From the NCBI GenBank assembly GCA_038087015.1, contig JASBNA010000003.1, positions 1,302,001 to 1,366,000 on the forward strand: a stretch of DNA of 64,000 nucleotides, read 5' to 3'. The stretch comes from Cerrena zonata. Taxonomy: Eukaryota > Basidiomycota > Agaricomycetes > Polyporales > Cerrenaceae. The position numbers and the translations under genes were made by a program. Of this stretch, positions 24,101 through 35,330 are shown piece by piece. Below the pieces are notes generated by a model. It saw only the letters and a program-made list of their open reading frames with translations. It made no database searches and had not been told where the DNA came from. How positions within the stretch are numbered: the stretch's first letter is position 1; the number at the start of each line of letters is the position of its first letter.

Positions 24101-25185
24101 ACTACGCCTTGGTCGAGAGGACCGTCGAAGAGGTGTCAAGGTACCTGTGAGAAAATTATGATCCAAGGCTGGTAAGCCATCGACCTGTATCACGGGTGGC
24201 GGTTGCTGCTCTGAAGCTAACGTTTCCGAAATGTCAACCAGAGGAGTTGTGGGAGCTTCAGCACCTTCACCCATCAACACCTGTAGCACTTGTTGTTCAT
24301 CATCCACCGAAGACGTCACTTCACCCATCATCGATTCCGTTCGGGTTGAAGGAATTTGGAGGTGTCCAAGAACAGGTGTAGGAGTGGTTGAACTAACAAT
24401 GGGTTTCATTGGCGATGAGAAGAGAAGATCATCCACGGTGAGTCCTCCTTGCGCTTGGGGGTTCCGAACATTTGGGGGTGTGCCTACGGGTGCTATTACC
24501 GGAGGTGTGTAGACGGTGTTTGAGGTATCAAATGTAATGAGGTCTTGCTCGATGGATTCATTACCGGTTACGGTGTGACTTGAAGATGAATCAATATCCG
24601 GAGGTAGCGATATGAGCTCGGGATCAGTATCTTGCACAGGTAATGGAGCAGAGGGCAGAGCTTTCTGAGTAAAAATGGGAGAGATAGAATCATTCGGGAT
24701 ATCGTTTTCCTTGTTTGGGACAGCAATGGCAGTATCGAACCCAGTCGGACTTGGAGAACGTGGTGGTGGTGAAGGATTGACTGATGCTCTCAGAATTTTG
24801 CTTGCCAAAACGGAAGAGGGTTCTGCACAGCAACGTTAGTATTGAACAAATGGTAATACTTCATGTTTGATATCGAACCCTCAAATGCATCTGGGGTTTC
24901 ACTCCTCGAGCGTTCAGAAGTGATCTCTGCTGGAGTGCCATCTGAGTCTTCAGGGTCCATATGTTGGAGAAGTCGAGGCGCGGAGGAGAGTCGTTTTGAC
25001 CTTCGTATTGGTGTTCTTCGTGCAGGATCATGCTCTCGGGCGAATTTCTTCTCTGGTGATGTGATAGGTCCAAAATAAATGCGCGCAGATTCAGTATTGA
25101 CTGCGTCCTCGTCTTCGGACACGGCTGGAGATGAAGTATTGGAAGCTAAGTGATCTTGAACAACAAATGCATCTTCAACTTCCAT
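21193..25185 (-). CDS. long disordered protein, possibly cell-cycle or chromatin related
   Basis: About 1,240 residues in four exons: 25185-24885, 24825-22837 (approximate), then 22789-21422 and 21370-21193. Start at 25185 (MEVEDAFVVQDH). Almost all is low-complexity Ser/Pro/Thr sequence with many SP and TP sites and basic clusters (RRTPIRRSKRLS, KENDIP, LLFSSPMKP). The only globular-looking, likely conserved part is C-terminal: VKWDRGLATTVYLDDGLPNP, then GNVLNAAVPLTGLVAENIVV and a Lys-rich tail. Many proline-directed sites, a KEN-like stretch and an ACGCGT box upstream would fit a cell-cycle substrate; this is inference and I do not recognise the family. Frame intact. Convergent with the dehydrogenase gene. 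Confidence 0.7.
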
Positions 25186-25293
25186 GATAAACGAATGCAA
25201 ACGGGAATGAGCGCAAGATACTCTGCGCCTTGGTGGTACAAACTGACTCTGCGCGTGAACTGCAGCAACGTTGAGATCGCGTTTAGCTCACGT

Positions 25294-25330
25294 GCAGGGT
25301 GTCACACTACGCGTGACATACTCGTCACGC
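25294..25330. promoter_or_regulatory. MCB box within an inverted GTCAC/GTGAC pair
   Basis: GTCACACTACGCGTGAC at 25301-25317 contains an ACGCGT core (25309-25314) between GTCAC and GTGAC; a further GTCAC follows at 25324-25328. It lies 116-132 bp before the start codon of the minus-strand disordered protein and about 330 bp before the hydrolase start. Confidence 0.45.
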
Positions 25331-25650
25331 CGGCTACTGTCCGGGCCGTGACCCTCCACCTCTGTCGGCCAAGTTCCAACGCCCAGCTGCTGCCCGAACA
25401 ACCTGAATGGTTATACGTCTACTGGACGTGAAACGCCTTGGGGACATTTCTTTGTTTTTATGACCATCTCTTGCAGCTCATTTGGCCACCCAAAGTCGGA
25501 AGAACTGCTTGCAGTCACAAAGACTCGGCTAACGCTAACTTTGATCATCAGGACTTGAATTGCCATATTCTTAGACCTGAGAACGTACTCACTGGCTTCT
25601 TCGAAAACTCTATGGGTTCACTATTGAGCCTTTGTCTTACTTCATACTTC

Positions 25651-27628
25651 ATGCCTAAGCTCCATTTTGCACCTTCTGACACTCTGCTTACTGTGAAGAA
25701 GCCAGAAAACAGAAACCAGACCGACCAAACACCTCTTCAAGAATTCGTGCAACAAAGATGCCCCAGTCTGCTACGGCCATTCAAGCCTGCGTGGTGGCTA
25801 TTCAAGTGTGTACACTCTCATTTATTTTCCCGTCAGTATATTAAACATGCAAGCATAGTGGTCACCTACAGACACTGTACTGCGTGATAGGCGACTTCTC
25901 GAGAGTGGACAAGGTCGAATACGATAGGTGAGGGTCAGTTCCGTGCATTTACATGAATTAATTCTAATCAATTTGGAAGGACATTACTTCGCTTAATAGA
26001 TGGGGGGACAATGTAAGTCATTTCATTTTTATCCTCGTGCAAGCTGTGCATTCTTATTCTACTCTCAGAGGATTAGACTTCACACCTCCTATAGATGAAC
26101 GAACGTTACCGGGAGATACACCCATTGTAGTCGTGCTGCACGGTTTAACCGGAGGTTCGTTCACCAGCCTCTATGAACCTCATGGGATCGTCGTTCAACC
26201 CCTTCCTTATACGTAGGGTCTCATGAAGCGTATGTTCGAGCAATTCTGGCTCCGGCCTGTACACCTGTTGAAAAGGGTGGTCTAGGTTATCGTGGAGTCG
26301 TTGTGAATTTTCGTGGCTGTGAGTATTTCGCGCCTTTGAGACTTACTTGGTTGCAGCATTAGCAGGGCAGTAAGCGCATGTTTTTGTTTTCTATTGGTTG
26401 GCGATGGTCGCGTTTGCTGCATGTCTTGTGGGACGTTGTTCATAGTCTCGATCACTTCGGAGGAACGACTGCTTCTCCAATTCTTAACTTCCCTTGCGGG
26501 GAATTCGTGCCTTACCATCTTGTCGTTTGCGCCACTGCCGCACCGAAGCTCTCATGTTCATTTCGTTTGACCCTGCACAGACACCGGCTTCTGGTTCTTC
26601 GTTGTTTTCTGTATGTTGATATGAAATGAACGCTCGCTTAGGTGCCGGGGTACCCGTAACAAGTCCTCAACTTTATTCTGCGGGATACACAAATGATATC
26701 CGTACCGCCTTGATGTGCATCTCTAAACGTTACCCAAAGGCGCCTCTACTAGGGCTCGGCTTCTCTCTAGGGGCAAATGTTCTAACACGATATCTGGCGG
26801 AAGAAGGTGACGAAAGTCGGCTCCGCTCTGGTTGTGTCCTCGCATGTGTAAGCACTACAAATCCTCGATTTTGTTACGTATGTTCACGTCCTGTCTATTC
26901 CTAGCCTTGGGATTTACTTGCCAATAGCGAAATGTGCGTATCGATCCGCTATCGGTCGGGCTGTCTCGCTAACATAAATTTGCAGTATGGAAGGCGACTG
27001 GTTTCACCGAATGACATATTCGCGCGGCATGGCTGGGAACCTTAAGGTACTCTTGAGACGCCATCTGGGAGCGTTCTCCAGAATGCCCGAATCAGAATTG
27101 TATAAAGCGGTCGAAAAAGTTCTGGAAACCCCCAAACTCTCTTTAATCCAATTTGATGATACAGTTACTCGTATAGGGGGAGGACCTTCGCCGCCATTTC
27201 CATTTGCATCTGGGCAAGATTACTATAGATGGGCCTCGAGTCATAGGCTTCTGCCCCAAATTCGCGTGCCGTTCCTAGCACTCAATTCCGCTGACGACCC
27301 GATAGTGAAAGATTTACCAACGAATGCCAGTCCAAGCGCCCTTGGACCTTGGGTTGCATTCTGCGTGACGGAAGGTGGTGGTCACCTTGGTTGGTTTGAG
27401 AAAGGTCCAGGACTGTTCTCGCTGAGACGATGGATGAGCCGACCTGTTGTGGAATGGTTGAGAGCTGTTGGCGAGGATGTGGCTGTGGAAGTGCGGGGTA
27501 AGGCATTCCGGGAAGTGAACGGATGTGTGATGGAAGAGGGGAGAGATGACATCGGGTACAAGGAGATTGAGGGTGGAGGACATGTGGTCGGAGTTGAAAG
27601 TGAAGAGGGGCTTCTGGCAGGGTTGTGA
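25651..27628 (+). CDS. YheT/EMB8-family alpha/beta hydrolase (ABHD1/ABHD3-like)
   Basis: Serine hydrolase family that includes yeast Eht1/Eeb1 and ABHD1/3; possible roles are acyl-ester synthesis or lipid hydrolysis. Start at 25651 (MPKLHFAPSDTLLTVKK). The joined exons give WWLFNGHLQTLYCVIGDFS, GLDFTPPIDERTLPG, VVLHGLTGGSHEAYVR, VVVNFRGCAGVPVTSPQLYS and the nucleophile elbow GLGFSLGANVLTRYL (GFSLG). The acid and histidine lie near FLALNSADDPIV and EGGGHLGWFE. About eight introns; one, 26319-26641, is 323 nt, far above the 50-60 nt norm here. Frame intact. Divergent from the disordered protein gene. Confidence 0.85.
26319..26641 (+). other. unusually long intron (323 nt) in the hydrolase gene
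   Basis: GTGAGT donor after NFRG and TTAG acceptor before AGVPV; the TGT Cys codon spans the junction. No conserved coding sequence is seen inside and the flanking protein is complete without it. It could hold an intronic RNA or an old insertion; I found no clear C/D or H/ACA snoRNA boxes. Confidence 0.45.
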
Positions 27629-27717
27629 TAATATATTCGGACGATTTACCGTCAGATTGTGGCCGGTTTTACCTAGAATATCATAGATGCCATTCATGGG
27701 AAGCTATTGTTACATTT

Positions 27718-28789
27718 TCACTCGCTATCACTGAAAGTTACGGCTCGATCTTCTTCTTCCTCTTCTTCTGCCGTAGTTCTATCATACTGGCTCACATCAA
27801 CCGACACGGTACCTTCTTCCAAGAGACTGTCGTCAGAGACTGCCAGGGTCCTGTCACGTTCAAAGAGTTGGCGTCCTGCAAGGAATAATCAGTCGCCCAT
27901 CACACATGATAGATTACACATGAGTTTTTAGTTTCAGAAAACTCACCTGTTAATCTAGTGGCAAGCTTCTTTAACTCTTCACGCTCCTTCATGGAGAAAG
28001 CTTTGGTCTTCTCATCCTCTTCCTTCGCGTTCTTGGCAGCCATCTCTCGATCGAACTTAAGTTTCCAACTTGTGAAACTTTCCTTCGTGACTGGTGTTCC
28101 CCGGGTACGAGCTTCTTCAGCCTGTGTATGGGGATTAACTTCATTCATTCTTAGCACATATTGACCTATACAAACCTCAATTGCTAATCGCTCTTTTTCT
28201 GACTCCTCTTTCCTTTTGGTTTCGATACGTGAATGTACCAAGTCAAGCAACTGCTCCCGCAAATGGGCGACAAGCGTAAAAGTCATGGCCATTCCGAGAT
28301 TCTCTTCGCCCTGCCATTTCATTAGGAAGACGTAGAAAAACAATGTGATAGGTAGCGTACCACAGCTTTAAGTCCTTTTAGGAGCTCCTCAGTTTCATGG
28401 TCTGACAGTTCTCCTTCTGTCGCCTCTATGGAAAGATCTGGTAGGGCATCGGGATACCCATCGGGATAATGCACACTCAGTGTTAGTTTGACTGTGACAC
28501 AGATTTGATCAGTGATTTGAGATGGGTAGATAACTACAGTATGTCACCTACACGCATCTGTGCCCTCTACAACGTCTTCCGGTTCGACATCTATTTGGAT
28601 GTCCCTTTCGGATAATTCTTTACATGAGCTCAGCTACTTGGACGATAGTCTCACAACCAAATGACGCACTGGAGACCTCTGCTGGGTAGATGGCCTCTAA
28701 GACCTACATCGTAGATTTAGTATGTACATGATCTTTGATGATATATCGTTGTATACCTCGAATTCTTCCAAGAGGACGTCGGAGGACAT
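27718..28789 (-). CDS. RWD-domain protein, RWDD1/Gir2 type (DFRP2)
   Basis: RWD proteins of this class bind DRG2/Rbg2 GTPases and compete for Gcn1, touching translation control. Start at 28789 (MSSDVLLEEFE|VLEAIYPAE). The RWD core reads ERDIQIDVEPED, KLTLSVHYPDGYPDALPDL, then a helical charged segment (SRIETKRKEESEKERLAIE, EARTRGTPVTKESFTSWKLKFDREM), as in RWDD1. It ends in a Glu-rich tail, EDRAVTFSDSE. Six or seven exons with short introns; frame intact. It shares a 200-bp divergent promoter with bS21m. About 230 residues, normal for the family. Confidence 0.85.
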
Positions 28790-28989
28790 GGAGGCGGAAC
28801 TGTGCTTCGACTAGTTTCAGGCGCGGGAAAGTATAATCTACTTTAGGCGCCAAGCTCGTTCCACGATTGAGTTCATGCTTTCGACCGACCATCACTGTCT
28901 GGTTCACTCATTACCACTCTACCCTAATTATCTCCACCTCAGAGGCATACTCCTACCCTTATACGCGAGAGTGGTATCATAATTGCGCG
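28790..28989. promoter_or_regulatory. compact bidirectional promoter (RWD protein / bS21m)
   Basis: Only 200 bp separate the start codons of two divergent genes, so both must be driven from here. No TATA box or MCB motif was seen; pyrimidine-rich stretches lie on the bS21m side (28900-28960). Confidence 0.5.
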
Positions 28990-29595
28990 ATGTCTATGTT
29001 ATCTTCACTGGTACACTCGATTGGATCGACACTTGGCACCACAGCAAAGCGAACTCTAGGATCTCCTACTACCCGAGGCGCACTCCAAATACGAAAGAAC
29101 TCGAATCGTAGTAACTATTGGGGATCAGACACGTGGAAATTCATCAAGTCATCGTCTGAACTGGCGAACTCACCAGAAAAGACACATATGAAAAAAGCTG
29201 CCTCTGATGCACCCTTTCGTCGACCTCCAGGGCCTTATGCCGGTACGTTCTTGAATTACTTTTCTTATTCTTAAGTAGATATCATTAACATTTCACATCA
29301 CATGCTAGGTCGCAGTGTCCCTGTGAACAACGAAAAGTCCTTTACCGGTGCCTACATGGAGCTTCAGCAAATACTGCGCCGGAACCTAGTCAGTTACGAA
29401 TTGCGATTAGCGGAGCGACATGAAAAGAAGGGTTACAAACGCCGCCGACTGGCGAGTGATCGTCACAGGAGGAGATTCGCCCATGAGGTATGTTCCGCCC
29501 CGCTTCAATTCTTTGTAGACCGAATCTTAGGCAACTACTCCTAGGTGAGGAAGAAGGTGCAGCTTGTCAATGAAATCCGCGCTAGGGGAGCATGA
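28990..29595 (+). CDS. MRP21: mitochondrial small-subunit ribosomal protein bS21m
   Basis: Start at 28990 (MSMLSSLVHSIGST). The N-terminus is rich in Ser, Thr and Arg with few acids, fitting a mitochondrial presequence. The bS21 core is C-terminal: GRSVPVNNEKSFTGAYMELQ, then QILRRNLVSYELRLAERHEK and KKGYKRRRLASDRHRRRF, ending VRKKVQLVNEIRARGA. Three exons, introns at about 29243-29309 and 29488-29543; frame intact. About 160 residues, as expected for a fungal bS21m with its N-terminal extension. It acts in the small subunit of the mitoribosome. Confidence 0.88.
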
Positions 29596-30598
29596 CCGTA
29601 CCAATAATACATATGTTTATCCTTGGCTTCGCAAACATCACAATGTGTTTGACCCTTACAGTAACGGGAAAAAGTATACCATTTCAACACAACGTTTTCA
29701 GCACTATTTCTCAACCGAATAGGTGATGTATAGCACCAGCCGTGAGTCTGATGTCGTCTAGGTGTCCTGTTGTGATATGGAAATTCGGGCCCAAGATACT
29801 GTGACTTTCCTACGATCGGATGCTAACCCCGACGGAATTCGATCCGTTTAGCTTTACTAATCTATTGAGATGCTTATAACCATTGGCCGCCTTAGGACCG
29901 AGGAAGAGATGCAAGAATCAAGGGGGTAGTAGTAGGTAAGATTTCTCATGAACACTCAGGGTAGTCTCCTCACACCAATCCCATTGTCCCATTGTCTGTA
30001 TTCAAATGTCCGACGTATGAAGATTATTCAGGACCTCCGCTTACATTGTGCACATGCGTAGGACACGACCTAAACCTCGTGGCGTGCAACTCAATGATAT
30101 CGATTTTCCCTCCGGATTGTAGACGCTGTGGTGTGCGTCTCTAGGCGAAATAGTACCTCAAAGGCCCTAAAGTCTGCACGAACATCAAGAAAAAATTCAG
30201 ATGCTTCCGTCACCTGTCAATTCGCTGAAACGCATGCCGTGCTTTCGCTTAGATGGGGCACCCACTGCATGTAGGGTGATGCGCTGGTAAAATGACCAGC
30301 ACGGTTGATCGGCATCCAAAACACCAATGGTGCCATAACCCCTCTGCCTCTTCGATCTGGAGTTTGAATTACTTACATATGGTAGTTGTGAGGGGCCCCA
30401 AGCCTCACCCTGGGGTTCCAGCCCGTTCCCGAGTGAATGCGGTCACCATGCTACCCAATTAACATTGTGCTGTTTGCGCCTCGTTCTTCGCTCCTTGATG
30501 CGCGTTCATAGCTGTATATAAACCGAACAGAGTACATTCTATGGCCAACATAGTCTACAACCCAATTCACCACTAATACCAACTTCACTCTTGCAAGA
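29596..30598. other. intergenic, with a TATA box for the small Cys-rich gene
   Basis: About 1 kb with many stops in all frames and no recognisable gene or tRNA. The only clear signal is TATATAAA at about 30515-30523, 75-85 bp before the start codon of the next gene, a position suited to a TATA promoter. Confidence 0.5.
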
Positions 30599-30969
30599 AT
30601 GTGCAAAAACGCAAGTGTTTTGTTTATTTCGCATTTTCTTTTTTTTGCAACTGATTAGATTATTTAGGTTATTGACGGTCGTTACCACACCATCTGTCAA
30701 CATTTTACCCCGATGTCTACTCGTCAACAGGACTGTCGCAACAACGCTTGCCTCTTTAGCTCTACGCACGCTCCGGGTATGTCTTTTCGAAACAGGTCAT
30801 CATAAGAATGATTGTTAAGTTCATTTCAGGTTGTAAACATAAAGGACCTTGCATCCGTATGATGGAGCCACCCCAGCGAAACCCTATTCGGATAAGCGAT
30901 ACACGTTGCGAGGGCTGTGTTATGCGTGGACCCGAGGGTGTCTTGGGACGTACGCACATTACTTCCTAA
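30599..30969 (+). CDS. small Cys-rich protein, Agaricomycete-specific family
   Basis: Three exons: 30599-30614, 30668-30776 and 30830-30969, with two 53-nt GT-AG introns. The protein of about 88 residues reads VIDGRYHTICQHF, MSTRQQDCRNNACLFSSTHA, PGCKHKGPCIRMMEPPQRNP, IRISDTRCEGC. The Cys/His spacing looks like a compact zinc-binding fold, and I recall similar small proteins in mushroom genomes, often in many copies and without known function. Exon 1 is out of frame by one base unless the A5 run at 30605-30609 is one A too long. If that run is correct, translation could start at 30713. A TATA box precedes it. No signal peptide. Confidence 0.6.
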
Positions 30970-31477
30970 TTCACCTCCGATAAGTGGTTTCACACGGCGG
31001 ATTTTGGTTTGGTGGATATGCTAGGCTCTCCATGACCTCGGCGCTGGCGCAATGCTACGATGGACTGGGCACACTCTAACTTGCTAAATTATACTATCTA
31101 TCTGTTACCCCTATGATGATACCTAATATTTTCTATGATACATGCCTACACTACGTTACGTACGTTACTTTATTGTATTATCACTACTAGCCACGTTTTA
31201 TGATGTTGTCCTTGTATTCGAGCGTTAAACCACCATTGTTTCCATTTAGTAGGTTCACCTTGTTTACTACCTTGATATCGGTTTAGAGACAGCTCGGCAC
31301 TGATTGAGAACAATGAAATCTCACGGAACTGCTTGTATTGCTTCTTATTCTACGCCACCGGTCGCCATGTCCTTGTTTCCATGGACCATAAATCTAACTA
31401 TGTCCCAGAATGTGCCCCACAACACAGTACCACTCTTCGACCACTACTAACACTACATCCTAACACCAAGCGAACAA

Positions 31478-33388
31478 ATGGATTTGTTTGCAGAATTACT
31501 AAATATTCCCCTTCCTGTCTTACGGCGAGCGCAGCGAGGAACTGCCAATCTTAGATCTTATGTTCTTCGCGCTATCGTCCCTCGTATGCCTTGGCCAATG
31601 TCCGTTGCTCAGGCAGTAATAGACAGGATGGGCATACACAAAAACTATCTGACAGGTGAAGTTGCTTATTTCTTACGTGTGACGTTGAGTATCTTGACGG
31701 TGCTGTAGTCCGACCCGAAAATTGGAGAACACTAGAAACCACGCAACACATCTCTCCGCAGTTCTTTGTGGAACATGCACGATTTTGTGAGTCTCTCACC
31801 CTCATAGCTCGATGCAGTTGCTCATCTACATCGAGTCGCGGACCACTTGCCTCAGAACGATCTCTGTATTCCGGACGCAGATAGAGAGTCTGGTGAATCA
31901 TTGACTGTCCACGGGCTCCAATTTACCGTACCAGAGAGAATAGTTGGAATACCGAAAAACATTGATGGGTGCGTGAATGTGTTTTTTTTGCATGCAGCAT
32001 GTGGACGCTAACCTTTGTCTATGAACCTCAGGGTCACTCGATGGGTCAATGAATTACCACTTCAAACTGTGCAGCGGATAATTCATATTCTGAAACCCGA
32101 AAGTGCTCCGTGGACCTTTGAACCGGTTTCTGAGCCTGATGTAGACCACCGAACCCTCTTCCGTGCAATGAAGTGGACCCGCTCGCAACACGATAAACCC
32201 GAGCCTGATCCTGAATGCTCTTTCATGGTCTTCATTCAACCACCCTGGATCATATCTGACCACGAAATGGAAAGTTTCACTAAGTGCAAAGGGGTACATA
32301 CTTTTTCTACTTACGCGCTACATCTACTGACTTTAACGTAGATGCCTACCGATGCTACGCACTACACAGGAAGAGAGCGGGCCTGGGCTAAGGTTCGTTG
32401 TGCTAACATGACACTGTACTTGATTGACCTATTGAATTATAGCTATGGGACTACTGCAACCGCCACAATTGCCATTGGTTTGCTTATACCACTTACGATA
32501 CATGGGTTTTTGGTGGTTTCTCTCGAGGTACTCTAAATTCTGACTACTATGACCGCCAAAGTCCTAAAACTCAATGACAGGCTGGACTCGCGGATTTACA
32601 ACCCATGTAATCAAATATGATTCTACGAGCCCTACAATCCTCGAGGCACTGACATACTGGCTCGGATCTGCGTTGGGATTGCGAAAAGGCTACGTAATTC
32701 CGGAGGTTAGTGGGGAACGCTATACTCGAATTGACTTCCCGTACACATTGTATGATGCAATCAAATTCACAAACGAGGATTCGAACGAATATCGTATTGC
32801 CCTTGCGCTCTCAGCTATCACATAATCTTCTCTAGTGTTGAGTCATATTCTCACGACTTTGCTCTATGTAGGTGATCGAATCGGTCTCATCACATAAAAT
32901 CGACTCAAATGTTCCGTCGCCGCCTTTATGCAGATACCCCACCCCTCCTCCATCGGAGACTAGCTGGGGAGGAAGTTCTCACAGTAACGGTAAGTATCGT
33001 CGTGTATTTATTTGGGAATACTATTGACAATACATCAGACCAACTACTGGACTCGATTTCGGAGAAGACGATTTCGGATGGGGCTAGCGAGGGAAGACTT
33101 AGCTCGAATGGAGTTGTGACGACGAGGATGGTCCTTTTCTCAGACCCCAACGGCAGCGATCCTGATGCTTGGATCAGCTCCGTAGTACAAGGTTGGAACG
33201 AAGATATCCCTACCGGTGAGATTGGTGGAATGGGTTTCGACCCGCTGCCCGGTGTAGGCGTAGAGGTCCCTCCAGCAGGCGGTACAGTCTCTGTCCAAGT
33301 TAGGGATCCACCGTCGGATGGAACGTTGGGCGTATGGTTAACGAGCAACCCAATCGAGATGAGACTCGACGACACCTACTTAGAGTAG
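31478..33388 (+). CDS. uncharacterised Agaricomycete protein
   Basis: Multi-exon gene starting MDLFAELLNIPLPVLRRAQR at 31478. Successive exons read VRPENWRTLETTQHISPQFF, VTRWVNELPLQTVQRIIHIL, APWTFEPVSEPDVDHRTLFR, LWDYCNRHNCHWFAYTTYDT, WVFGGFSRGWTRGFTTHVIK and LEALTYWLGSALGLRKGYVI, and end in an acidic Ser/Gly/Pro-rich tail with DDTYLE. The Trp- and Tyr-rich middle resembles uncharacterised mushroom proteins; no catalytic motif or membrane segment is seen. A 31-nt gap near 31790-31820 must be removed to keep frame (a very short intron or a base error), and a 168-nt intron at about 32704-32871 is possible. Function unknown. Orientation and spacing suggest a gene independent of the cyclin. Confidence 0.6.
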
Positions 33389-33613
33389 CGTGATGTTTGT
33401 TTCTGTTACCGTTATATTATTGGCGATGTAATGTGTATTACCGTGGCCATACCACACATGTTATCTTTTTCTTTTCTAGCAAACTATAGTGACGCGTTTG
33501 ATAAACATCATCGGGCTCGTGATCGTGTTTCGAACTTGTGGCCAAGCGTCAAAAGTGCACCATACGGTTGATGCCGATCATTCGAGGTAGGAACCATCCT
33601 CCCGACACTGACG

Positions 33614-35064
33614 ATGGGTGCAACTAACGTACCTGGTTCTTCCTCCTCTTCGCAATGGCTCTTACCTATATCAGCTTTACACGCTACACCTTCAAAAACC
33701 ACCTCTCAGATACCATTAGAGAAGGAACTCTATGACCGGGCGAGAGGCGTCGAATTCTTATTCCGCCTCGGAGTGTCATTAGCATTGTCTGTCACCTTCT
33801 AATAGTTGGGCAACTTACTCTAACAGTGTATAATAGACCATCATATGCCATGCACACGGCAGCCACTTGGTTTCATAGATTCTACATGCGGAACTCTCTT
33901 GAAGATTACCATCGTCAGGTGAGTTGACATTACATCGCTGTTCCTCTATGACTACACAGAATGGTTAAGGATGTCGCAGCTGCATGCATCTTCCTCGCGA
34001 CAAAAACGGAAGAATGTGGACGAAAGTTGCGGGATGTTGCGAAGGTTATGTGCGCCAAGATAGCTAAAGTTGACCCAAAAGACATCGCAGATTACGGCAA
34101 GGTATCTTTTGGTACATCATTATTCAATGTCTTGCGTCATTGACAAGGGGTCTCCAGGAAGTTGAGGAAGCGCAAAGTGCCATACTCCTTGCGGAAGAAG
34201 TTTTACTTGAAGCCTTGTGCTTTGACTTCATAGTTCATAGCCCTCATGCTGAATTAGTTGATCTGTTCGAGACCCATGACGGAACCCCAGAGGTCGAGGA
34301 ATATGCCTGGTCTCTTGCTTATGATTCGTGAGTCGAACACCCTTGTTACTCCAATTTAATACGATCTTCCATGTGTCAATAGATTCAGAACTCCGCTTTG
34401 TGTTCTTTATCCGCCTCGTATCATTGCGGCCGCATGTTATGTGCTTGCTCAGCATATCGTTGAAGGCCCGGAATCTTCGTTATCGCTCTCTGCTCGAATT
34501 TCTTCGCCAGCGCCGTCGGCGTCCCTTCCCACTCCTCCTTCCCAAAATTTCATGTCCCCAAAAAGCACCCGCTTTGCGGTAGAATTCTTCCGATTCAATG
34601 AAGTTGAAATGGCATCCGTAGCAGGTGTGCTCGCTGATCATATTATGGGTGCCCTGACTAACCATCTTGTTCCAGAGGTCTTGAACATACTCTTGGAATT
34701 CTTTGCCGCCCAAGATACCCAAGGTCCTGCCGAATATCTTGCACCAATAGTAGAGGTACGATAGCATTGCAAACCCCGACGGATGTATCTCAAATACCGT
34801 GTCATGCAGATCCAACCGCCCATCATACCACCAAGAGCAAAGTTGTATGAACCATTTCCTCGTGTCGTACATTCCAATGGCGTCAAGGGTCATGGTTCTG
34901 AAGCACTATCTCTCGATGGGTCATCCCAAGGGTCATCCAGTTCGCAACCTGAGCTTCAGTCAACTCCAAACAAGTCAAGTGGCCGTGGTTGGAAGCCTAT
35001 TTCTGACGGGAATAGTAATGACCACCCGCCTGACAAGCCTTTGGACCGATTGGATCTCAGTTAA
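33614..35064 (+). CDS. transcriptional cyclin (cyclin K/T/L type)
   Basis: Cyclin of the class that partners CDK9/CDK12-like kinases (P-TEFb, CTDK-I) phosphorylating the RNA polymerase II tail. Start at 33614; the first cyclin box reads WLLPISALHATPSKT, ELYDRARGVEFLFRLGVSLAL, PSYAMHTAATWFHRFYMRNS, DVAAACIFLATKTEECGRKL. The second box includes LLEALCFDFIVHSPHAELVD and PPRIIAAACYVLAQHI. The C-terminal tail is Ser-rich and disordered. About six introns; frame intact. Which of CTK2, BUR2/Pch1 or cyclin L it corresponds to cannot be settled by eye; the Ser-containing insert after LAQHI recalls CTDK-I beta. It is convergent with POP4, 266 bp apart. Confidence 0.82.
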
Positions 35065-35330
35065 GATTGCTATAGGTTCATCCTTTCGTATGCTTTTTGT
35101 CATGATCTCCGTCATTGGCACTGTACTGTTATGTATAACATATTTTTACTTGTCACCGGACAAAGCTGCGGAGCTCAAGTGAGAAGCCAGTGTCTCACCC
35201 GACTACTCATTTCCGTCGAATACGTAAAATTGACTAATGTACAGTGGAAGATGATAAGATTTTCTATCAAAATGTAGGTTTCTTTACTGCTTTGGAAATC
35301 GTCATAGGATCCGAAAAACGAGATGCTCGC

